This document shows, piece after piece, positions 1 through 4,611 of a stretch of DNA of 5,510 nucleotides. The first letter of the stretch is position 1; every line of letters starts with the position of its first letter. This DNA is from CAZKTS01 sp964555735 (GTDB taxonomy: Bacteria > Actinomycetota > Acidimicrobiia > IMCC26256 > PALSA-555), in contig CAZKTS010000185.1 in assembly GCA_964555735.1 (NCBI GenBank), positions 1-5,510 of the forward strand, in the 5' to 3' direction. The notes under the pieces were generated by a model. The model did not search any database. It was given only the letters and a program-made list of their open reading frames with translations, and had not been told where the DNA came from. The translations under genes and the position numbers were made by a program.

Positions 1-561
1 CTCGCGCTGCCGTTCCTCTCGGCGGCGGCGATCATCGTCTGGGTCTTCAACCTCTCCCGCGCGTTCCTCGCGGGCGGCACCACCGGCGCGCTCGTGATCG
101 TGCTGATCGTCACCGTCACGATCATGGCGGGCGCCGCGTACTTGTCGGACTCGGACCGCATGCAGACCTCGACCAAGATCTTGCTCGTCGGTGGGTTCGC
201 GTCGGTGATCATCGCGTCCGGCTTCATCTCGCTCGGCCCCAGCGAGGAGCACGAGGCAGCCGCCGGCGGCTTCCAGGAGCCGACGGGGAAGGCAGTGGCG
301 ACGCTCGAGGTCGATGCGCTGCCGTCGCTGAAGTTCCAGGCCAAGGAGTTCACGACCCAGGCCGGGATCAACCAGGTCAACTACGTCGACAAGGGCGGCA
401 CGCACACGCTCCTGTTCGAGGAGATCCCCGGCTTCATCCTGCGGGTCCCGCCGGACGACTCCGGCAAGGTCGAGCTCGAACCCGGCACGTACACGATCTT
501 CTGCAACGTCCCTGGTCACCGTGCCGCGGGGATGGAAGCGACCGTCACCGTCTCGGGCTGA
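1..561 (+). CDS. Membrane-anchored cupredoxin, 5' end outside the window
   Basis: Probable membrane-bound type-1 copper electron-transfer protein acting on the outer face of the cytoplasmic membrane. The frame is open from base 1, so the start lies upstream; the GTG at 94 falls inside a hydrophobic helix and is unlikely to be the start. In 186 visible residues there are three hydrophobic segments (about 1-24, 29-48 and 59-78), a short linker, then a cupredoxin domain (about 99-186). The copper ligands are visible: His135 (in GGTHTLLF), then Cys168, His173 and Met178 in FCNVPGHRAAGM. The Cys-x4-His-x4-Met spacing is that of rusticyanin and auracyanin. The basic loop between the second and third segments would be cytoplasmic, which puts the copper domain outside. 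The gene ends 4 bp before a paralogous cupredoxin gene. The redox partner (an oxidase or bc complex) cannot be seen. The cupredoxin call is firm; the physiological role is inference. Confidence 0.85.
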   Translation, partial: LALPFLSAAAIIVWVFNLSRAFLAGGTTGALVIVLIVTVTIMAGAAYLSDSDRMQTSTKILLVGGFASVIIASGFISLGPSEEHEAAAGGFQEPTGKAVATLEVDALPSLKFQAKEFTTQAGINQVNYVDKGGTHTLLFEEIPGFILRVPPDDSGKVELEPGTYTIFCNVPGHRAAGMEATVTVSG

Positions 562-565
562 GCCG

Positions 566-976
566 GTGCGGCGCCCCTCCGCTGCGCTGGGCGTCGCCGC
601 CGCCTTCGCCGTGCTCGGGCTCCTCGCCGGCTGTGGTGGCATGGACGGCGGGATGGACCACCACGGTGGCCGATCGTCCGACGCCTACGTGGAGCCACGC
701 GGGCGGCCGCAGGAGACCGCACGCATCGAGGCCGGGAACCTCTACTTCCGGCCCGACGAGGTGAAGCTGCCCGCGGGGGTGAACCGGATCGAGATGGTGG
801 GCGAGGGTGGCGTGCACACCCTCGTCATCGACGGCGTCCCGGACTTCGAGCTGCGCGTCGAAGGTGACGAGCGCGACTCGGCGAAGGTGGACCTGGACGC
901 CGGGACCTACGAGTTCTTCTGCGACATCCCCGGTCACCGCGAGGCGGGGATGGAGGGCGAGATCCTCGTCAGCTGA
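566..976 (+). CDS. Cupredoxin lipoprotein (136 aa)
   Basis: Probable lipid-anchored type-1 copper protein exported to the outer face of the membrane. I chose the GTG at 566 rather than the GTG at 521. It lies just after the previous stop and gives a textbook lipoprotein signal: MRRPS, then a hydrophobic core, then the lipobox LLAGC with lipidated Cys23. The longer form would put 15 extra residues, including several basic and proline residues, before that signal. After Cys23 comes a Met/Asp/His-rich tether (GGMDGGMDHHGG, residues 24-35), then a cupredoxin domain from about 52 to 136. The ligands are His84 (GGVHTLVIDG), Cys119, His124 and Met129 (FFCDIPGHREAGM), with Cys-x4-His-x4-Met spacing. 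The domain aligns along its length with the upstream cupredoxin, so the pair looks like a tandem duplication with different anchors. The 4-bp gap and absent Shine-Dalgarno suggest translational coupling. The last 8 bases overlap the convergent lipid kinase gene. Confidence 0.88.
   Translation: MRRPSAALGVAAAFAVLGLLAGCGGMDGGMDHHGGRSSDAYVEPRGRPQETARIEAGNLYFRPDEVKLPAGVNRIEMVGEGGVHTLVIDGVPDFELRVEGDERDSAKVDLDAGTYEFFCDIPGHREAGMEGEILVS
925..952 (-). terminator. Perfect 8-bp hairpin after the lipid kinase stop
   Basis: CATCCCCG (925-932) pairs perfectly with CGGGGATG (945-952) around a 12-nt loop. Read on the minus strand it begins 16 nt after the lipid kinase stop codon. It sits inside the convergent cupredoxin gene and has no T-rich tail, so it could only work as a U-tract-less terminator. 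Part of the symmetry may be forced by the conserved Ile-Pro-Gly and Ala-Gly-Met codons of the copper site; the upstream paralogue keeps only a weaker version. Confidence 0.25.
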
Positions 977-1880
977 GGCGTACGGGCGCGCCCTCCGGGA
1001 CCGCGACACGGAGGGCGGCGGGCCACACCTCCACCGACGCGGGGAGAGGGCCGATCCGTTCGCCGGCGGCCCACAGCTCGAGGGGCACGTCGCCCCCACG
1101 CGGTTCGACGGCCACCGACGCGCCTCGCATGGTGTGGACGCTCGCGACGCTCGTGTGGGTGCCCTTGAACACCCGGGGGAAGCGCAGCAGGAACTCGCCG
1201 ACCGAGGTCGCGCCGACGATGCACACGTCGAGCGCGCCGTCGTCGATCGCGGCGCCGGGCGTGATCATCATGCCGCCGGCGTAGTAACGCGTGTTGCCGA
1301 CGGCGACGAGCCACGCGTCACCCTCCCATGTCTCGTCGTCTGTCTGCACGCGTACCGGCTGCGGGCGGTAGCGCGCGAGTGTCCGCAGCATCGCCAGCAC
1401 GTACAGCGGCGTCCCGGTCGCCCAGGAGATGTCGTTGGCCCATCGGTTCGCGTCGGCGTCGAAGCCGGTGTTCGCGATGGTCGTGAACACCGCCGTCGAC
1501 CCGTCGGCCGCGCGCGCTCGCCCGAGATCGACGATGCCGAGGCGCGGCTCGGTGAGCAGGTCGACGGCGTCGAGGGGCGAGCGGGGATCGATGCCGAGGT
1601 GTCGAGCGAAGTCGTTGCCGGCACCGGTCGGAACCACCGCGAGGGCCCCGTGTGCGTCACCGACGGCGGCCGCGAGCTCGCTGACCGTGCCGTCGCCTCC
1701 ACACGCGACGATGCCGCGCCCGCGTTCCAGTGCCTCGCGCGCCACCGCGACGCCGTCGTCGGCGTTCGCGGCGACGTGCATCTCCGCGCCGTGCGCGCGC
1801 AGCGCGGCCTCGAGCGCGGGGAGCAGCCGCTGGGTGCGGCCGCGCCCGGCGGCGGGGTTGACGATCGCGGTCCAGGGCAC
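969..1880 (-). CDS. Diacylglycerol kinase family lipid kinase (303 aa)
   Basis: Member of the DagK/YegS/BmrU family, soluble or peripheral-membrane kinases that transfer phosphate from ATP to diacylglycerol or related lipids. The N-terminal nucleotide-binding half shows IVNPAAGRG (residues 6-14), the hallmark GGDGT (61-65) and PTGAGNDFARHLG (84-96). The C-terminal half has the family signature AGGMMITPGAAIDDGALDV (201-219) and a closing AGERIG (272-277), where the family usually has DGE; the glutamate (Glu274) is kept. About 300 residues is the normal length. The GTG at 1880 is chosen because IVNPAAG must lie near the N terminus and an in-frame TAA lies a short way upstream. No Shine-Dalgarno is present, but TACCAT lies 8 nt upstream, suggesting a leaderless mRNA. 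The gene diverges from uppS across 36 bp, which hints at coordinated control of membrane and carrier lipids. The substrate cannot be told from sequence; the family call is secure. Confidence 0.9.
   Translation of the reverse strand: MPWTAIVNPAAGRGRTQRLLPALEAALRAHGAEMHVAANADDGVAVAREALERGRGIVACGGDGTVSELAAAVGDAHGALAVVPTGAGNDFARHLGIDPRSPLDAVDLLTEPRLGIVDLGRARAADGSTAVFTTIANTGFDADANRWANDISWATGTPLYVLAMLRTLARYRPQPVRVQTDDETWEGDAWLVAVGNTRYYAGGMMITPGAAIDDGALDVCIVGATSVGEFLLRFPRVFKGTHTSVASVHTMRGASVAVEPRGGDVPLELWAAGERIGPLPASVEVWPAALRVAVPEGAPVRLS
989..1017 (+). terminator. Perfect 9-bp GC hairpin after the cupredoxin genes
   Basis: CGCCCTCCG (989-997) pairs perfectly with CGGAGGGCG (1009-1017) around an 11-nt loop. 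It begins 12 nt after the stop of the cupredoxin lipoprotein gene, a usual terminator position. No T-run follows, so it would be of the tail-less type proposed for high-GC actinobacteria. It lies within the 3' coding end of the convergent lipid kinase gene. Confidence 0.4.
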
Positions 1881-1888
1881 GGCGGCGG

Positions 1889-1894
1889 ATGGTA
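1889..1894 (-). promoter_or_regulatory. Predicted -10 element of the lipid kinase gene
   Basis: Read on the minus strand, TACCAT fits the actinobacterial -10 consensus TANNNT and is followed by 8 nt before the GTG start at 1880. With the usual spacing from -10 to +1, transcription would begin within a base or two of the start codon. No purine-rich ribosome binding site exists in the gap. No convincing -35 is seen, which is common in this phylum. Confidence 0.5.
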
Positions 1895-1902
1895 GCGGCG
1901 GT

Positions 1903-1908
1903 TAGCGT
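1903..1908 (+). promoter_or_regulatory. Predicted -10 element of uppS
   Basis: TAGCGT matches TANNNT and is followed by 8 nt (1909-1916) before the uppS ATG at 1917. That is the same geometry as the opposing minus-strand element, from which it is separated by only 8 bp. No Shine-Dalgarno precedes the ATG, so a leaderless or near-leaderless transcript is predicted. There is no recognisable -35. Confidence 0.5.
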
Positions 1909-1916
1909 GCGCACCG

Positions 1917-2681
1917 ATGGCCGCCACCCCTGCCGGGCCCGAGCGCTTCGGTCCGCACGACATCGACACCGCGCGCGTCCCTCGGCACGTCGCAATCGTC
2001 ATGGACGGCAACGGGCGTTGGGCGCAGCGGCGAGGGTTGAAGCGCACCGACGGCCACGCCGCGGGCGAGGAGGCGCTCTTCGACACGGTCGAGGGTGGGC
2101 TCGAGCTCGGGCTCTCGTGGATGACGGTCTTCGCGTTCTCCACCGAGAACTGGCGGCGGCCGCTCGACGAGGTGCGCTTCCTGATGCGCTTCAACGAGAA
2201 CCTCCTGCTGCGACGACGCGACGACCTCAACGAGCGGGGTGTGCGGGTGCGCTTCATCGGGCGGCGCACCGGGCGGGTGCCGCGCCGGGTGCTGCGCCAC
2301 ATCGAAGACACCGAGACGCTGACCCACAAGAACCGAAGGATGACGCTCACGTTCGCCTTCAACTACGGCGGGCGGGCCGAGCTGGTGGATGCCGTGCGCG
2401 CGATCGCGACCGAAGCGCGGGCGCGGCGGATCCGGCCGGAGAAGATCGATGAGCGCACGATCGCGCGCCACCTGTACGCACCGGACATGCCCGATCCCGA
2501 CGTGCTCGTTCGTACCTCGGGCGAGTACCGCATCTCGAACTTCTTGCTCTGGGAGCTCGCCTACGCCGAGCTCGTGTTCACCGACGTGCTCTGGCCCGAC
2601 TTCCGTCGGGATCACCTCTATGCCGCGGTCGCCGAGTACCAGCGACGAGAACGGCGGTTCGGCGCCATCGACGAGGAGTAG
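1917..2681 (+). CDS. uppS: Isoprenyl (undecaprenyl-type) diphosphate synthase
   Basis: Cis-prenyltransferase that condenses isopentenyl diphosphate units onto an allylic primer to build the polyprenyl diphosphate carrier for peptidoglycan and other wall polymers; a cytoplasmic homodimer at the membrane. All family landmarks are present in 254 residues. HVAIVMDGNGRWA carries the catalytic Asp30 (E. coli Asp26), GHAAGEEAL follows, and FSTENWRRP lies at 74-82. The diphosphate-binding segment RTSGEYRISNFLLWELAYAE starts at Arg199, with Arg205, Ser207 and Glu218 matching E. coli Arg194/Arg200/Ser202/Glu213 in spacing, and then TDVLWPDF. The length is typical. The ATG at 1917 is the only reasonable start: no in-frame alternative precedes it closely, and about 23 residues before the IVMDGNGRW core is normal. 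Product chain length (C50 or C55) cannot be read from sequence. A kinase-fold gene follows after 6 bp with its ribosome binding site inside the uppS end, so the two are probably co-transcribed. Confidence 0.96.
   Translation: MAATPAGPERFGPHDIDTARVPRHVAIVMDGNGRWAQRRGLKRTDGHAAGEEALFDTVEGGLELGLSWMTVFAFSTENWRRPLDEVRFLMRFNENLLLRRRDDLNERGVRVRFIGRRTGRVPRRVLRHIEDTETLTHKNRRMTLTFAFNYGGRAELVDAVRAIATEARARRIRPEKIDERTIARHLYAPDMPDPDVLVRTSGEYRISNFLLWELAYAELVFTDVLWPDFRRDHLYAAVAEYQRRERRFGAIDEE
2673..2678 (+). promoter_or_regulatory. Shine-Dalgarno for the phosphotransferase gene
   Basis: GAGGAG lies in the last two sense codons of uppS, 9 nt before the GTG at 2688. It supports that start and co-translation with uppS. 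It contrasts with the predicted transcript-leading genes here, which have no Shine-Dalgarno. Confidence 0.6.
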
Positions 2682-2687
2682 CGCGGC

Positions 2688-3692
2688 GTGATCGCCGAGC
2701 TCTTCGTGAAGCCGCGCTCGCGCGAGGTCTCGATGGCGCGGCTCGGCACCGACCGCCACGAGGTGGCCTACCGGCGGGTCCGCCGGCTCACGCTGCGGCG
2801 ACTGCGCAGCCGACCCGCGGAGTTCCTCTTCCTGCGCGCGCAGGCCAACGTCCTCATCGGTGTGCGGTTGCGCAACGGTCGGCGCGTCGTGATCAAGGTG
2901 ATGGCGCGCGACCGCCGACCGACCCGCGCGCAGCGCCGGGTGCAGCGGGCGGCCGCCGATGCCGGTGTGCCGTGCCCCCGACCGATCGTGGATCGGGCGC
3001 GCATCTGGCGTTCGGCCGCCCTGATCGACGAGTACCTCCCGAGTGCGTCCGTGCCGGGCGCCGGGGACGGCGCGCGGGCCGAGTCGGCTGCCCTCCTCGA
3101 GGACCTTGCTCGTCGCCTGGGCGCGGCTGCGGGCCCGCTCGGCGCGCGGCTGCCGCCACACCGTCGGCCGCCGACCGACGGCGGGCTGTGGCCGCGGCCC
3201 CACGACCACGGTGCCGACTTCGAGGCCACCGCGCCCGGTGCCGAGTGGATCGACGAGCACGCTCGGCGCGCGCTCGCGATCGGTCCGCGCTCGGCCGGCG
3301 ACGTGATCGTCGGTCACGGGGACTGGACGGCCCACAACCTCGGGTACGACACCGAGGGCCGGATCATCGCGGTCTACGACTTCGACGATCTCGCGCGCGA
3401 CCACGAGCCGCTCTTCGTCGGGTTCGCGGCGATCACGTACCTGTCCTCCGGCCTGAGCGAGGCCCCGCCCGGCGCGAGCCCTGAGGAGGCCACGGCGTTC
3501 GTGGACGCGTACGAGCTCGCCCGGGGGCGCCCGTTCAGCGAGCCGGAGCGGCGAGCGCTGGGCGCCGCCGCGCTCTACCTCGTCGCGTACCTGGCGCGCT
3601 CCGAGCACGCCCTCGATCCCGGGAGCCGCTTTCCGGACCTCTCGTTCCGGCGCCTTCTCGCGCGGCACGGTGCGGCCTACCTCGAGGTCTGA
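2688..3692 (+). CDS. Aminoglycoside/choline-kinase-fold phosphotransferase
   Basis: Predicted cytoplasmic ATP-dependent small-molecule or lipid-headgroup kinase with the protein-kinase-like APH fold; substrate unknown. In 334 residues the N lobe ends a strand with VVIKVMARD, where Lys70 is the likely ATP-binding lysine. The C lobe has the catalytic loop HGDWTAHN (210-217; Asp212 catalytic, Asn217 for Mg) and the metal-binding motif DFDD (231-234), standing in for DFG. So the active site looks intact. The arginine-rich first 45 residues match no domain I recognise. The GTG at 2688 has a well-placed GAGGAG; the ATG at 2733 (residue 16), with GAGG 5 nt upstream, is an alternative start. Its place between uppS and recO, probably in the uppS transcript, makes a role in lipid or wall-precursor metabolism conceivable. 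The family also includes antibiotic-resistance enzymes and many orphans. The fold is fairly sure; the function is not known. Confidence 0.82.
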   Translation: MIAELFVKPRSREVSMARLGTDRHEVAYRRVRRLTLRRLRSRPAEFLFLRAQANVLIGVRLRNGRRVVIKVMARDRRPTRAQRRVQRAAADAGVPCPRPIVDRARIWRSAALIDEYLPSASVPGAGDGARAESAALLEDLARRLGAAAGPLGARLPPHRRPPTDGGLWPRPHDHGADFEATAPGAEWIDEHARRALAIGPRSAGDVIVGHGDWTAHNLGYDTEGRIIAVYDFDDLARDHEPLFVGFAAITYLSSGLSEAPPGASPEEATAFVDAYELARGRPFSEPERRALGAAALYLVAYLARSEHALDPGSRFPDLSFRRLLARHGAAYLEV

Positions 3693-3704
3693 ATCGCAAC
3701 CATG

Positions 3705-3710
3705 TAGTTT
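3705..3710 (+). promoter_or_regulatory. Predicted -10 element of the recO transcript
   Basis: TAGTTT fits TANNNT and sits in a rare AT-rich patch just after the phosphotransferase stop (3690-3692). It is followed by exactly 6 nt and then a GTG at 3717, the spacing expected if transcription starts on that G. This predicts a recO mRNA with 131 nt before the recO start codon. The TTGACT at 3710-3715 resembles a -35, but no -10 lies at the right distance from it. Confidence 0.45.
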
Positions 3711-3716
3711 TGACTC

Positions 3717-3851
3717 GTGGCCGGGAGATGCAGCGCAGGCGTGGCCGTCGCTCACGGTCGGTGGCGCAGGCGCCACCTCCTCCGGCGATCGGGCGGAGCC
3801 CGCCTCGCCGGGTGCCCGGGACGCCGGAGCGGAATCGACCTGAAGAGGTGA
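3717..3851 (+). CDS. Possible 44-aa leader peptide coupled to recO
   Basis: Speculative small ORF. It opens with a GTG placed 6 nt after a TANNNT promoter element, the leaderless arrangement. It runs 44 codons without interruption, and its TGA stop (3849-3851) overlaps the recO GTG start (3848-3850) as GTGA, the classic coupling overlap. The peptide would be strongly basic, with 11 arginines, and has no recognisable motif, signal or membrane segment. Against it: third-position GC is only 36 of 44 codons, below the neighbouring genes, and AGA/AGG codons occur, so coding bias is weak. If real, it would let ribosomes reach and reinitiate at recO, whose own start has no well-spaced Shine-Dalgarno. 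Otherwise the stretch is simply the recO 5' leader. Confidence 0.3.
   Translation: MAGRCSAGVAVAHGRWRRRHLLRRSGGARLAGCPGRRSGIDLKR
3760..3819 (+). other. Three consecutive short hairpins in the recO leader
   Basis: GGTGGCG (3760-3766) pairs with CGCCACC (3771-3777) around CAGG. CGGGC (3790-3794) pairs with GCCCG (3798-3802). CCGGG (3808-3812) faces CCCGG (3815-3819). No T-run follows any of them. Such stems arise often by chance in GC-rich DNA, so a structured leader is only a suggestion. Confidence 0.2.
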
Positions 3852-4573
3852 GCGGGCTCTACCGGGACCAGGGTGTCGTGCTGCGCACGATCAAGCTGGG
3901 TGAGGCCGACCGGATCGTCAGCATCATGAGCCAGCTCCACGGCAAGGTGCGCGCGGTCGCCAAGGGCGTGCGCCGCCCGGGGAGCCGCTTCGGTGCCCGG
4001 CTGGAGCCCATGACCCACGTGGCGTTCCAGTGCTACCGGGGCCGCGAGCTCGACGTCGTGACCCAGGTCGAGACCATCGACGCCAACCGGGCCCTTCGTG
4101 AGCACTACGGGTGTCTGACCCACGCCGTCTCGATGCTCGAGGCCGTCGATCAGGTTGCGCTCGAGCGCGAGCGCAACGTCGCGCTCTACCGCATGCTCGT
4201 CGGTGCGCTGCGGACGCTCGCGGCCGACCCGTCGCCGGTGGTCAGCGCGGCCTTCTTCTGGAAGCTGCTCGCGCTCGAGGGGTTCCACCCGATGCTCGAT
4301 GCGTGTGCCCGCTGTGGTGCCGACGGCCCGTTCCCGGCGTTCGACCTCGACGACGGCGGTGTGCTCTGCGAGGGTTGCGGACGACACGCGGGGCACAGCC
4401 GGCGGGTGGGTGCCGAGGGCCTCGCCGTCGTCGAGCAGATCCTTGGCGGGCAGCTGAACGCGGTGCTCGCCGACCCGCCGCCGGCGACCGTCCTCAACGA
4501 GGTCGAGCGCCTGGCGATCTCCAGCCTCGAGTACCACTCCGAACGTCGCCTCCGCAGCGCCGCCCTTCTCTAG
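3848..4573 (+). CDS. recO: DNA repair protein RecO
   Basis: Recombination mediator of the RecFOR pathway: it binds single-stranded DNA and SSB and, with RecR, helps load RecA at gaps. From the GTG at 3848 the protein has 241 residues, the usual RecO length. It opens with LYRDQGVVLRTIKLGEADRI, the family's N-terminal OB-fold start, followed by the OB domain to about residue 80 (GKVRAVAKGVRRPGSRFG; HVAFQCYRGRELD) and a helical C-terminal domain. A zinc ribbon is intact: Cys153, Cys156, Cys174 and Cys177 in two C-x2-C pairs. Longer forms starting at TTG 3710 or ATG 3728 would add over 40 arginine- and proline-rich residues with poor coding bias and are judged leader. GAAGAG directly abuts the GTG, too close for a normal Shine-Dalgarno; the start overlaps the stop of a possible upstream ORF as GTGA. 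recO near uppS and glyS is a familiar actinobacterial arrangement. Confidence 0.94.
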   Translation: MSGLYRDQGVVLRTIKLGEADRIVSIMSQLHGKVRAVAKGVRRPGSRFGARLEPMTHVAFQCYRGRELDVVTQVETIDANRALREHYGCLTHAVSMLEAVDQVALERERNVALYRMLVGALRTLAADPSPVVSAAFFWKLLALEGFHPMLDACARCGADGPFPAFDLDDGGVLCEGCGRHAGHSRRVGAEGLAVVEQILGGQLNAVLADPPPATVLNEVERLAISSLEYHSERRLRSAALL

Positions 4574-4595
4574 GAGTCGTCCGAGGGCGGCCAAG

Positions 4596-4601
4596 TACGA
4601 T
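4596..4601 (+). promoter_or_regulatory. Predicted -10 element of glyS
   Basis: TACGAT fits TANNNT and lies 10 nt before the glyS ATG at 4612, within the 38-bp gap after recO. Normal spacing would start transcription about 1-4 nt before the ATG, leaving no room for a Shine-Dalgarno, and none is seen. It suggests glyS has its own promoter, although read-through from recO is possible. Confidence 0.4.
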
Positions 4602-4611
4602 TGCCCGTTCT

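Noticed and set aside
807..1895. 362-codon plus-strand open frame across the lipid kinase region
   Set aside because: It overlaps the cupredoxin lipoprotein in another frame and is antisense to a lipid kinase with GGDGT and other family motifs.
2982..2996. Perfect inverted repeat CCGATC-GTG-GATCGG, possible operator
   Set aside because: It lies mid-gene in the phosphotransferase, encodes ordinary residues, has no promoter nearby, and 6-bp repeats are common by chance.
1902..3776. Long open frame (624 codons) on the minus strand opposite uppS and the phosphotransferase gene
   Set aside because: It is antisense to two genes with clear catalytic motifs, its translation shows no family motif, and long antisense frames are expected in GC-rich DNA.
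3710..3847. N-terminally extended RecO from TTG 3710 or ATG 3728
   Set aside because: The extension is Arg/Pro-rich with poor third-position GC (about 73% by hand count) and is absent from normal RecO proteins, which begin close to the LYRDQGVVL segment.
3752..4594. 280-codon minus-strand open frame opposite recO
   Set aside because: RecO on the plus strand has the OB-fold start and zinc ribbon; the antisense frame has no motifs.
4585..4606. Possible terminator between recO and glyS (GGGC/GCCC)
   Set aside because: Only a 4-bp stem with a large loop, overlapping the predicted glyS promoter.
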